Made by a program: the position numbers and the translations under genes
NCBI RefSeq assembly: GCF_900155475.1
Contig: NZ_FXAM01000001.1
Location: 607,501 to 671,500 of the forward strand
Source: Methylomagnum ishizawai
Lineage (GTDB): Bacteria > Pseudomonadota > Gammaproteobacteria > Methylococcales > Methylococcaceae
DNA length: 64,000 nt
Direction of reading: 5' to 3'
In this document: positions 18,467 to 26,310 of the stretch, one piece after another
Layout of the letters: the number at the start of each line of letters is the position of its first letter
How positions within the stretch are numbered: position 1 is the first letter of the stretch
Notes under the pieces: generated by a model
What the model saw: only the letters and a program-made list of their open reading frames with translations
Databases searched by the model: none
Told to the model about the DNA's origin: nothing

Positions 18467-20641
18467 ATGAACATTCCAGCGATCATCGATTCCCTGAATC
18501 CGGCCCAGCGCGAGGCCGTGACTTCCCCTTGTCCGGCCTTGTTGGTCCTGGCCGGGGCCGGCAGTGGCAAGACCCGCGTGCTGGTGCATCGCATCGCTTG
18601 GCTGATGCAAGTGGAGGAAGTTTCCCCCCATGGCGTGCTGGCGGTCACTTTCACCAACAAGGCTGCCAACGAAATGCGTGGCCGCATCGAAGCGATGCTG
18701 TCCGCCCCGACCACCGGCATGTGGGTGGGCACGTTCCACGGCTTGGCCCATCGCCTGCTCAGACGGCACGCGCGGGAAGCCAAACTGCCGGAGACCTTCC
18801 AGGTTCTCGATTCCGACGACCAATACCGGTTGATCCGCCGCTTGCTCAAGAGCCTGGATTTGGACGAGGCCCGCTGGCCGCCGCGCCAAGTCCAGTGGAC
18901 CCTCAACGGCCACAAGGAGGAAGGCCGCCGCGCCCGCCACCTGCCCGTGTCCCCGGACCCGTTCGAGCGGCAGATGCTGAGGGTCTATCTGGCCTACGAG
19001 GAAGTCTGCGAACGCTCGGGGCTGGTGGATTTCGCCGAGTTATTGCTACGCGCCCATGAGTTCCTGCGCGATACGCCCACGGCGCTGGCGCATTATCAGG
19101 AGCGTTTCCAGCACGTCCTGGTCGATGAGTTCCAGGATACCAACCAGATCCAATACGCCTGGCTCAGGCTGCTGACCGAGCGCCACGAAAATCTGTTCGC
19201 GGTCGGCGACGACGATCAATCGATTTATAGCTGGCGCGGGGCCAAGGTCGAGAATCTCGCCCGGTTCCAGCAGGATTATCCCCAACACCGTTTGGTGCGG
19301 CTGGAGCAGAACTACCGTTCCACCGGCCATATCCTCAAGGCCGCCAATGCCTTGATCGCCCATAACCAAAGCCGTTTGGGCAAAACCCTGTGGACCCAGG
19401 GCACCGAGGGCGAGCCGATTGCGGTCTATGCCGCTTTCAACGAGCAGGATGAAGCCTATTTCGTGGTGGAACGCATCCGGCAATGGGCGGCGGAAGGCCA
19501 TGCCCGCCGCGATGCGGCGATCCTGTATCGTTCCAACGCACAGTCCCGCCAATTCGAGGAAAAGCTAGTGGCCTTGGGCGTGCCCTACCGGGTCTATGGC
19601 GGCTTGCGCTTCTTCGAGCGGGCCGAGATCAAGGACGCCTTGGCCTATCTCCGCTTGGTCGCCAACCGCGACGACGATGCTTCCTTCGAGCGGGTGGTGA
19701 ATACGCCGACCCGCGGCATCGGCACCAAGACCCTGGACTTGATCCGCGATCTGGCCCGCGACCAGCGCCTGCCGCTGTGGCGGGCGGCGGAGCGGTTGTG
19801 CGGCGACGCGGCGGCCTTGCCCGCCCGCGCCCGTGCGCTCCTGGCCGGGTTCCTGCAACTGATCGAAAAACTGGCCTACGACACCGCCGAACTGGCGCTG
19901 TGGGAGCGGGTACAGCGGGTCGTCCTGGGTTCCGGCCTCAGGGAACATTATGAAAAGGAAAAAGGCGGGCAGGGCGAGGCCCGCTTGGAAAACCTCGACG
20001 AATTCATCAACGCCGCCCGCCAGTTCGAGACGGAACCGCACCTGGATTCGGAATTGCCCAAGCTGGACCAATTCCTCGCCCACGCGGCCTTGGAAGCCGG
20101 CGATAACCGGGGCGACGCGGACGACGATTGCGTGCAACTCATGACCTTGCATGCCGCCAAGGGCTTGGAGTTCGATCTGGTATTCGTGGTGGGTTTGGAG
20201 GAGGGTTTGTTCCCCAGCGTGCAGTCCATCGAGGATGTCGCCCGCTTGGAGGAAGAGCGCCGCCTGTGCTATGTGGGCATCACCCGCGCCAAGCGCAAGT
20301 TGTTCCTGACCCACGCCGAAACCCGGCGCCTCTATGGCAAGGAGACCTATCCCCGGCAATCCCGGTTCTTGCGGGAGATTCCCCAGGAATATCGCCATGA
20401 CGTGAGGATGAAGGGCAAGACCGCCGCGCCCAAAGCCGCCGCGCCCGCCCTGGGCACCCGTCCGGCGGGTCCAAGCGTCGGCGGGTTCAGGGTGGGACAG
20501 CGGGTGCGCCATGCCAGTTTCGGCGTGGGCGTCATCCTCAAGTTCAAAGGCGATGGCGACAAGACCAGCGTCGAGGTGAATTTCGCCACGGTGGGCATTA
20601 AGGAACTGATGCTGTTGTCCGCCCGTTTGCAGCCGGTTTGA
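18467..20641 (+). CDS. uvrD: DNA helicase II UvrD
   Basis: UvrD is a superfamily 1A 3'-5' helicase used in nucleotide excision and mismatch repair. The 724-residue length matches E. coli UvrD (720). Walker A AGAGSGKT is at residues 29-36, and motif II VDEFQDTN, GDDDQSIYSWRGA, the LEQNYRS motif and LMTLHAAKGLEFDLVF follow in order. The C-terminus has the VGQRVRHASFGVGVI beta-hairpin domain of UvrD/PcrA rather than Rep. It stands alone and converges with the PepSY gene, 6 bp apart. Confidence 0.97.
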   Translation: MNIPAIIDSLNPAQREAVTSPCPALLVLAGAGSGKTRVLVHRIAWLMQVEEVSPHGVLAVTFTNKAANEMRGRIEAMLSAPTTGMWVGTFHGLAHRLLRRHAREAKLPETFQVLDSDDQYRLIRRLLKSLDLDEARWPPRQVQWTLNGHKEEGRRARHLPVSPDPFERQMLRVYLAYEEVCERSGLVDFAELLLRAHEFLRDTPTALAHYQERFQHVLVDEFQDTNQIQYAWLRLLTERHENLFAVGDDDQSIYSWRGAKVENLARFQQDYPQHRLVRLEQNYRSTGHILKAANALIAHNQSRLGKTLWTQGTEGEPIAVYAAFNEQDEAYFVVERIRQWAAEGHARRDAAILYRSNAQSRQFEEKLVALGVPYRVYGGLRFFERAEIKDALAYLRLVANRDDDASFERVVNTPTRGIGTKTLDLIRDLARDQRLPLWRAAERLCGDAAALPARARALLAGFLQLIEKLAYDTAELALWERVQRVVLGSGLREHYEKEKGGQGEARLENLDEFINAARQFETEPHLDSELPKLDQFLAHAALEAGDNRGDADDDCVQLMTLHAAKGLEFDLVFVVGLEEGLFPSVQSIEDVARLEEERRLCYVGITRAKRKLFLTHAETRRLYGKETYPRQSRFLREIPQEYRHDVRMKGKTAAPKAAAPALGTRPAGPSVGGFRVGQRVRHASFGVGVILKFKGDGDKTSVEVNFATVGIKELMLLSARLQPV

Positions 20642-20647
20642 GGGCGG

Positions 20648-21919
20648 TCAGGCGCATTTCCGCAGCAGGGCTTTGATGGCCGACACCACCCAGGCCGCGC
20701 CTTGCCCGCCGTGCTTGAGCAGCCATGCAGCCAGGGGACGCGCCCTGGCCGCGAGATGCCGGATATCTGCCCATAGCGGCCCGAAATCCACCGGCATATC
20801 GCGTACCCGGCCCCGCCGGATCAACCAGCCCAATACGCCGCTGGCGAACAGCAAGGCGGGGGCCAGGCCGGCGAGGAACCATAGGAACCGGCCTCCCGTG
20901 CCCCAGGTTTCCCCGGTATGCAGCGGCCACAGCCAAGTCATCGCGGTTTCCCCCGCGCCGAACCGGGCGGGATTGCGGACCTCGCGGATTTGGCCGCTGT
21001 ACTGGTCCACCCAGACCGTGGTGAGCGGATGGCGCTGGTTCACTTCCCAGGGCTGCCGCAGCGAGATGCGGTAGGTGCCGGTTTTCCCCTCGGGCGTCGC
21101 CACCCGCCGCACCTCCGCGTGCGGGAACGGGCCACGCGCCAATAGCACCGCCTCGTCCAACCCGACCGGCCTATCGTTGGGCATGGCCGTGCTGCGGATG
21201 GCGGGGCCGTCGTCGTCGTGGCCCATGCCGGAGGTTCCCAATAGCGATTCCGGTACCCGCGGGAAGGCTAGGCCGAATCCCGTGCAAGCCTGGGCCAGCA
21301 AGGGCAGGGCGATGGCGAGCCCGAATAGCCGGTGCCCGTCCCGGATCAGCCGTCCCAGGCGCTTCCCGCCGCCCGGCGTGAATATCCGCTTGATTCCGAC
21401 CGGCTCCGATAACCCCAGCCACAGGCCGGAAACCACCGTCAGCACCAGCGCCAGTCCCAGTCCACCCACCCAGTTCCAGCCCGTGCGGCCCAGGCCGAGT
21501 TGCGTATGCCAGTCCGAGAGGCGGGTGGCCGCCGTCTCGCCCCAGAAACGGCTGGCGACGATTTCCGCCGTATAAGGATTCACCGACACCATCAACGGCG
21601 CGTAGAACCGGCCTTGGGTTTCCTCGGGATTTTCATACCAGGCGGTTAACATGCCGTCCGGGGTGCGGGGGAGTTCCAGCGTCCAGCTTCCGGGCCTCCG
21701 GGGGTGCGCGGCCCGTACCGCCGCCAGGATAGGGTCTAGCGCAAGCGGCGGGGCTTTGGGGCGCTCGATGGAGAGCCGGGGGTCCAGCCATAAATCCAAG
21801 GCCGGACCATAAAGGGCGAGAGCGCCGCTCAACCCGATCAGCGCGAAGAACAGCCCCAAGGGGAGCGCCAGCCAGCGATGGATTTTCGGACAGGGGCGGT
21901 GCGGGGGTTTAGCGTTCAT
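20648..21919 (-). CDS. PepSY-associated membrane protein
   Basis: The 423-residue product has a membrane helix near residues 14-36, then a periplasmic PepSY-like region with ETAATRLSDWHTQLGLG. A second helix is near 151-170, a further one sits after GRLIRDGHRLFG, and the last is near residue 358. This is the layout of PepSY_TM proteins, often linked to siderophore or metal reduction. Histidines at SDWHTQ, RDGHRLFG and PLHTGETW are spaced like haem or metal ligands in the family. No TonB receptor or ferric gene lies next to it, so the substrate is unknown. Confidence 0.8.
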   Translation of the reverse strand: MNAKPPHRPCPKIHRWLALPLGLFFALIGLSGALALYGPALDLWLDPRLSIERPKAPPLALDPILAAVRAAHPRRPGSWTLELPRTPDGMLTAWYENPEETQGRFYAPLMVSVNPYTAEIVASRFWGETAATRLSDWHTQLGLGRTGWNWVGGLGLALVLTVVSGLWLGLSEPVGIKRIFTPGGGKRLGRLIRDGHRLFGLAIALPLLAQACTGFGLAFPRVPESLLGTSGMGHDDDGPAIRSTAMPNDRPVGLDEAVLLARGPFPHAEVRRVATPEGKTGTYRISLRQPWEVNQRHPLTTVWVDQYSGQIREVRNPARFGAGETAMTWLWPLHTGETWGTGGRFLWFLAGLAPALLFASGVLGWLIRRGRVRDMPVDFGPLWADIRHLAARARPLAAWLLKHGGQGAAWVVSAIKALLRKCA

Positions 21920-22133
21920 GGCGGGGAGTGGGACGGCGGGAGGGATAGCTTATCGTATCCCCGCCAGGTCCGGTCCAACCAGGGGGATAACAGGCGGTCG
22001 GGGACGGCGTTGGAAAAGGTCGCGACCGATGGGCAAGATCGTCCGATACCAGCGGAGTTTGCCGATATTCAAAGGGAAGCGGGCCTGCGGCCGGGCTTCA
22101 AACTCATGGTATCTATAAGGCCAACCATCCGTT

Positions 22134-22139
22134 TATAAT
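22134..22139 (+). promoter_or_regulatory. Perfect -10 element before a structured leader
   Basis: TATAAT at 22134-22139 predicts a transcript start near 22146. No convincing -35 hexamer is visible 17 bp upstream (ATCTAT), so an activator may be needed. It would drive the leader RNA and the repeat protein at 22340. Confidence 0.5.
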
Positions 22140-22145
22140 GCCTCG

Positions 22146-22320
22146 ATAGCAGGCCGGGTGTAAGAGGGTTCTCCATGAAAGGTGGAGTTGCATCCGCTGG
22201 GAATGCCAATGTGTCGCGACAGGAAACTCTCTATTCCATTTGGCGGCATGCCCCCTTATACTACAGGCACTAGCGGCCATCCAGCCCTGATTCGCTTGGG
22301 GCTGCACCCACTTCTCAGGA
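22146..22320 (+). ncRNA. Candidate structured leader RNA
   Basis: The 195-nt leader between the -10 box and the next start codon folds by eye into several helices. Stem 1 is 22156-22163 with 22188-22195 (8 pairs, 2 of them G-U), stacked directly on 22171-22175 with 22183-22187; a 7-nt bulge GAGGGTT is left on the 5' side. GGAAT at 22200 pairs with ATTCC at 22233, enclosing the palindrome TGTCGCGACA (22212-22221). CAGCCC at 22282 pairs with GGGCTG at 22299. It matches no riboswitch or leader class that I recognise. It could be a cis-regulator of the downstream gene or a separate small RNA. Confidence 0.45.
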
Positions 22321-22339
22321 CATTAGATAGGGGAAAGAC

Positions 22340-22936
22340 GTGAAAATGAGCAATACGACGACGGGTTTATTGGCGGCGGCGCTGCTGCTGTCCAGTCCCT
22401 TGGCTTCGGCGGAGTCCAAATATCCAGCGGCGGATTTCGAGCCGCAGGTCATCACCCGCGATGCCGATCTGATCTCCAAGCACGACCAAGCCGCCAAGGA
22501 GCGCGAAGCCGCCGAACAAGCGAAGCAGGCGAAGCGCAGCCAAGTCGTCGCGTCGTCGGCGGTGTCCAAGTCGTCGGAAGCCGAAGCCGATTCCACCCCA
22601 GCCAGTGCCGCCGAACCTGTGGTGACCACCGAAGGTGGTTCCTCGATGGATAACTTTCCCGTTGCCTTGGTCGTTTTCGCCTTGGCGGGCTTGGTATTTT
22701 GGAGCACCAAACGGCCCAAGGGCCAGGAAGTTCGTTATAGTGCCGCTCCTGTCGCGTCCACAGGTACCGTGGGCGGAGAAACCGGGGTTGCCAAATACCT
22801 GAAGGAACTCGAAGCTTCCGCCCGCAAAGCGGCCGGCACCGGGGTTGCCCGCTATCTCAAGAATCTCGAAGCCAACGCCGCTCCCAAAGCCCCCGAAACC
22901 GGCGTAGCCAAATATATCAAAAGCAATAAGCTCTAA
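22340..22936 (+). CDS. Membrane-anchored TGVAKY-repeat protein
   Basis: I do not recognise the family. The 198-residue product has a signal peptide (residues 1-24, cleavage after ASA) and a charged Ala/Lys/Glu periplasmic stretch (about 40-100). One membrane helix follows (106-121), with a basic stop-transfer TKRPKG. Its predicted cytoplasmic tail carries three repeats beginning at residues 148, 167 and 187: TGVAKYLKELE, TGVARYLKNLE, TGVAKYIK. The same repeat makes up the 56-residue protein at 23071, and hxlA-hxlB follow. GTG at 22340 is preferred over ATG at 22346, because AGGGG is 6 bp before the GTG. A tether or scaffold role is inference. Confidence 0.8.
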   Translation: MKMSNTTTGLLAAALLLSSPLASAESKYPAADFEPQVITRDADLISKHDQAAKEREAAEQAKQAKRSQVVASSAVSKSSEAEADSTPASAAEPVVTTEGGSSMDNFPVALVVFALAGLVFWSTKRPKGQEVRYSAAPVASTGTVGGETGVAKYLKELEASARKAAGTGVARYLKNLEANAAPKAPETGVAKYIKSNKL

Positions 22937-22979
22937 GTCATAAGACGCGGTACCGAGAAATACCCGGATATCAGGGCTG

Positions 22980-23009
22980 TTGACAGGTTCCGGCGGTTTC
23001 GACTTGAAT
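22980..23009 (+). promoter_or_regulatory. Candidate promoter before the small repeat gene
   Basis: TTGACA (22980-22985) is followed after 18 bp by TTGAAT (23004-23009), a 4/6 match to the -10 consensus. It would give a leader of about 55 nt before the ATG at 23071. It is a moderate match only. Confidence 0.4.
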
Positions 23010-23070
23010 CGAAATTGTTGATGCGATAACCAGTATCGCGCTTAATCAAAGTTATATCGGAGTACATATT

Positions 23071-23241
23071 ATGGCGGAGCTAAGCGGAGTAGCTAAGTAT
23101 ATTAAAAACCTGGAGTCGTCTGAAAAGAAAGTCGTCGAGACCGGGGTGGCCAAGTATATTAGGGACCTGGAGGCTTCCGCGAAAAAGTCGGCCGAGACGG
23201 GAGTTGCTAGGTATATCAAGAATCTTAATAAGGCTGGGTGA
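23071..23241 (+). CDS. 56-residue TGVAKY-repeat protein upstream of hxlA
   Basis: This short gene is built of three repeats of 19 residues starting at residues 5, 24 and 43: SGVAKYIKNLE, TGVAKYIRDLE and TGVARYIKNLN. Each is joined by a Ser/Lys/Glu linker, and each looks like a short amphipathic helix. GGAG lies 8 bp before the ATG. The protein has no signal peptide and no membrane segment, so it should be cytoplasmic. It shares its repeat with the membrane protein at 22340 and precedes hxlA by 161 bp. The repeat and codon-level conservation of GVAKY/GVARY between the two genes argue that it is translated. Function is unknown; an adaptor for the RuMP enzymes is a hypothesis. Confidence 0.8.
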   Translation: MAELSGVAKYIKNLESSEKKVVETGVAKYIRDLEASAKKSAETGVARYIKNLNKAG

Positions 23242-23323
23242 AAATTGCTTGCGAGCTTAGGCATCGAAGCGATGTGCCAACAGCTTGATTAAGGCGATGG
23301 CCTACGCGCTACACAGTTAGGAG

Positions 23324-23329
23324 TTGACA
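23324..23329 (+). promoter_or_regulatory. Candidate -35 element of hxlAB
   Basis: A perfect TTGACA lies 74 bp before the hxlA ATG, but the -10 region (around 23347-23354) is poor. The hxlAB operon may have its own promoter here or be read from upstream. Confidence 0.3.
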
Positions 23330-23402
23330 TTCGTCTGAAATAGGGCGATGCATTTCTAAGCATAAAACCTGTAACCAACCATAACCAATCGGAGCATACA
23401 CC

Positions 23403-24044
23403 ATGGCAAGACCGTTAATTCAATTGGCACTCGATTCTTTGGATGTTGCCCAGACCCTGAAGCTCGCCAGCCTCGCGGCTCCTTATGTTGACATTTTCGA
23501 AATCGGCACCCCGTGCATCAAGCATAACGGCGTGAGCTTGGTCAAGGAATTGCGCAAGCTTTATCCCAACAAGCTGATCCTGGTCGACCTCAAGACCATG
23601 GATGCCGGTGAATACGAAGCCACCCCGTTCTATGCGGCGGGCGCTGACATTTGCACCGTGCTGGGTGTTTCCGGTTTGGCGACCATCGCCGGCGTGATCA
23701 AGGCTGCCAATGCCCATGGCGCCGAAGTGCAGGTCGATCTGATCAATGTTCCCGACAAGGCCGCGTGCGCCAGGGAATCCGCCAAGCTGGGTGCCCAAAT
23801 CATCGGTGTCCACACCGGTCTCGACGCCCAGGCCGCCGGTCAGACCCCGTTCGCCGACCTGCAAGCCGTGGCCAAGCTGGGCCTGCCGATGCGTATTTCC
23901 GTGGCCGGCGGCATCAAGCAGTCCACCGTGCAGCAAGTCGCCCAGGCCGGCGCGAACATCGTGGTCGTCGGTGCCGCCATCTACGGTGCGCCGTCCCCCG
24001 CCGATGCCGCCCGTGAAATTTGCGAACTGGCCAGCGCCGCCTAA
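23403..24044 (+). CDS. hxlA: 3-hexulose-6-phosphate synthase
   Basis: Hps condenses formaldehyde with ribulose 5-phosphate to hexulose 6-phosphate, the fixation step of the ribulose monophosphate cycle. The 213-residue product is a single (beta/alpha)8 domain of the orotidine decarboxylase suprafamily. The catalytic DLKTMD (residues 62-67) supplies the DxKxxD triad, and the phosphate site includes SVAGGIK and IVVVGAAIYGA. Length is that of a stand-alone Hps, not an Hps-Phi fusion. CGGAG lies before the ATG. hxlB follows by 9 bp, and a terminator closes the pair. Confidence 0.96.
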   Translation: MARPLIQLALDSLDVAQTLKLASLAAPYVDIFEIGTPCIKHNGVSLVKELRKLYPNKLILVDLKTMDAGEYEATPFYAAGADICTVLGVSGLATIAGVIKAANAHGAEVQVDLINVPDKAACARESAKLGAQIIGVHTGLDAQAAGQTPFADLQAVAKLGLPMRISVAGGIKQSTVQQVAQAGANIVVVGAAIYGAPSPADAAREICELASAA

Positions 24045-24053
24045 GGAACCCAT

Positions 24054-24587
24054 ATGCATCAGCAGCTCATCATAGACAAGATTACCAGCATCCTTTCGGC
24101 TACCGATGCTAGCTATGAAGAAAAATTAACCGGCATACTCGATAAGGCATCGCGCATATTCATCGCGGGTGCCGGTCGGTCGGCCTTGGTTGCAAGATTC
24201 TTTGCAATGAGGTTGATGCATGGCGGTTATGACGTCTATGTCGTCGGTGAGATCGTGACGCCGAGCATCCGTGCGGGGGATTTGTTGATCGTCATCTCCG
24301 GTTCCGGGGAAACCGAGACCATGATCGCCTACACGAAGCGGGCCAAGCAATTGGGTGCCGAGATCGTGCTGATTTCGGCCAAGAGCAGCTCGACCATCGC
24401 CGACATGGCGGGTTCGGTGCTGCAAATCGGCAGCCCCGAGCAATACGGCAAGGTTGTCGGTATGCCGATGGGCACTGTGTTCGAGCTATCCACGCTGATG
24501 CTCCTGGAAGCCACCATTTCGCATATCATCCACGAAAAGGGGATTCCGGAAGAAGAAATGCGGACCCGGCACGCCAATTTGGAATAA
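24054..24587 (+). CDS. hxlB: 6-phospho-3-hexuloisomerase
   Basis: Phi isomerises hexulose 6-phosphate to fructose 6-phosphate, completing formaldehyde fixation. The 177-residue product is one SIS domain. FIAGAGRSALVARFFAMRL and the phosphosugar loop VISGSGETETMIAY are visible, followed by the PMGTVFE helix region with a conserved glutamate near the active site. AAGGAACC before the ATG overlaps the end of hxlA. The first ~60 codons are more AT-rich than the rest. Confidence 0.96.
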   Translation: MHQQLIIDKITSILSATDASYEEKLTGILDKASRIFIAGAGRSALVARFFAMRLMHGGYDVYVVGEIVTPSIRAGDLLIVISGSGETETMIAYTKRAKQLGAEIVLISAKSSSTIADMAGSVLQIGSPEQYGKVVGMPMGTVFELSTLMLLEATISHIIHEKGIPEEEMRTRHANLE

Positions 24588-24617
24588 TCCCCCGCGGGGT
24601 GGTTCCAGAAAGTCGCC

Positions 24618-24647
24618 AGGGCAGGATTCATATCCTGCCCTTTTTTT
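24618..24647 (+). terminator. Rho-independent terminator of hxlAB
   Basis: A perfect 10-bp stem (AGGGCAGGAT at 24618-24627 with ATCCTGCCCT at 24632-24641) with a TCAT loop is followed by a run of seven T. It lies 31 bp after the hxlB stop and ends the RuMP transcript. Confidence 0.93.
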
Positions 24648-24702
24648 ATGCCTTGGGGATTGCGCGGGCCGGGCGCATACGGGTTGACCCTCCCGATGCG
24701 CT

Positions 24703-25482
24703 TCAGCCGCCGATCGGTAAATGCCTCGGCAGGGCGATTTCCATCGCGACTGGCAAATGGTCCGAGCAGGTGAAATTCAGCGCCCGGACCTTTTCCACCT
24801 TCAATTCGGGCGTGACCAGGATGTGGTCCAGCATCCGGTGCGGACGCCAACTCGGGAAGGTGCTGATCTGGCAGGCGGGATCGCACAGCCGGGTGGTCTG
24901 GAACAGGAGGTTCAATTCCGGGGAATCGGGTTCGCAATTGAAATCCCCCATTAGCACCACATAGGGCAGGTCGTGGATCAACTCGCCGACGAAGGCCAGT
25001 TGCCGAAGCCGGGTCCGTTGCGCCAGGGACAGATGCAGCACGCCAACATACAAGGCATCCTCGCCCGATTGGCCGAACCGTGCCAACAACGCGCCCCGCC
25101 CCGGCAAGCCCGGCAGTTTGTAATCGTGGACGGTATCCGGCTTCAGGCGGCTCAGCAGGCCGTTGCTATGCAGGGCGATATTGCCGAAACGGCGGTTGAC
25201 CTGGTTATGCCAATAAGGGAAGCCCGCGTGTTCGGCCAGATATTCGGCTTGCACGATGTTGTGGCTGCGGGCGCCGCCGCCGTCCACTTCCTGTAGGCCC
25301 ACCAGGTCGAAGGGTTTGAGGAGTTGGGCGATGCGGTTGAGGTTGGGCAGGCGTTTCCGCGAGGGCAGGATGTGTCGCCAGCCCCCGGTGAGGTAGTCGC
25401 GGTAGCTCGAAGTGCTAATGCCGGTCTGGATGTTGAAACTCGCCAGTTTCAGGCGGCGCGGGCGGTCGGGCACGGATGTCAT
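24703..25482 (-). CDS. Endonuclease/exonuclease/phosphatase family protein
   Basis: The 259-residue product has the EEP fold: KLASFNIQTG near the N-terminus, the metal glutamate LVGLQEVDGGG, LYVGVLHLSLA, the VVLMGDFNCEPDSPE motif with Asp/Asn, and SDHLPVAMEI with the catalytic Asp-His. There is no signal peptide, so it is cytoplasmic. Substrate is not evident; relatives are phosphodiesterases acting on nucleic acids or lipids. Convergent with hxlB. Confidence 0.88.
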   Translation of the reverse strand: MTSVPDRPRRLKLASFNIQTGISTSSYRDYLTGGWRHILPSRKRLPNLNRIAQLLKPFDLVGLQEVDGGGARSHNIVQAEYLAEHAGFPYWHNQVNRRFGNIALHSNGLLSRLKPDTVHDYKLPGLPGRGALLARFGQSGEDALYVGVLHLSLAQRTRLRQLAFVGELIHDLPYVVLMGDFNCEPDSPELNLLFQTTRLCDPACQISTFPSWRPHRMLDHILVTPELKVEKVRALNFTCSDHLPVAMEIALPRHLPIGG

Positions 25483-25574
25483 GGGCTGGGGTCTGCGTGG
25501 GTTGCGCGTTCCCCGGACGCGGATCCGCCGCCTGGGAGCGGCGGTCCTGTGGGGTCCATACCCTGGGCGGTGGC

Positions 25575-26267
25575 CTAATGGGCCGCTTTCAGGGCCGGTG
25601 CTTCGGGAATCGGCGGGGCGCCATGGGCTTCCGCCACCGGGGGCTTGGCCTCGGTTTCCTTCTTGATGAGCGCGTTGGTGATTTCGATCATGCGGGCGAA
25701 GCTTTTGGCCTTGGCGGGACCGACCAGATATTTGCCGTTCACTACGATGCTGGGCGTGCCGGTGACGCCGTAGCGGGCGGCCATGCCCTCGGCCTGGCGC
25801 AGTTTGGAATCCACCGCGAAGGACTTGAAGGCCGCTTTGAAGTCGTCCTCCTTCACGCCGTGGGCGGCGAAGAACTTGCCCAGGTCCTTCTCCGATTCCA
25901 GGGTCTGGTGCTTGTTCTGGATGGCGTCGAAGAAATCGCTATGGACCTTCTCCACCACGCCCAAGGCCTCGGCGGTGAAGAACGCCTTGGCGTGGTTGCG
26001 CCAATGTTCGTTGAACACTGCCGGTTGGCGGATGAACACCACGTTCTGCGGTTTGCTCCTGATCCAGTTGTTCAGGTCGGGCTCGAAGTGGTAGCAATGC
26101 GGACAGCCATACCAGAAGAATTCCATCACCTCGACCTTGCTGGGATCGGAAGTGGGTTGGGCCGGGTTGATTGTGTCGTAGTCGGTGCCGGCTTTGAACT
26201 CCTCGGCGAAAACCGGCGCGGATAGCAACAGCCAGCCCGCCATGAACCCGAACAGCAGTTTCATCAT
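25575..26267 (-). CDS. dsbA: Periplasmic thiol:disulfide oxidoreductase DsbA
   Basis: DsbA puts disulfide bonds into exported proteins. The 230-residue product has a signal peptide (residues 1-21, cleavage after VFA), the active site CPHC at 55-58 in a thioredoxin fold, the helical insert, and the cis-proline loop GVTGTPSIVV. A 30-residue Ala/Pro-rich tail (EAKPPVAEAHGAPP) extends past the fold. Two ATGs begin the frame; the first is used. It lies 43 bp after cytochrome c4 on the same strand and is probably cotranscribed, a common gammaproteobacterial pairing. Confidence 0.93.
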   Translation of the reverse strand: MMKLLFGFMAGWLLLSAPVFAEEFKAGTDYDTINPAQPTSDPSKVEVMEFFWYGCPHCYHFEPDLNNWIRSKPQNVVFIRQPAVFNEHWRNHAKAFFTAEALGVVEKVHSDFFDAIQNKHQTLESEKDLGKFFAAHGVKEDDFKAAFKSFAVDSKLRQAEGMAARYGVTGTPSIVVNGKYLVGPAKAKSFARMIEITNALIKKETEAKPPVAEAHGAPPIPEAPALKAAH

Positions 26268-26310
26268 GATACCTCGTCAAAAATACAGGGAGTGTTATGG
26301 GAAGCGTGGA

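Noticed and set aside
22146-22320. 6S RNA or a known riboswitch in the leader at 22146
   Set aside because: The long bulged helix of 6S RNA and the core motifs of cobalamin, c-di-GMP and other classes I know are not there.
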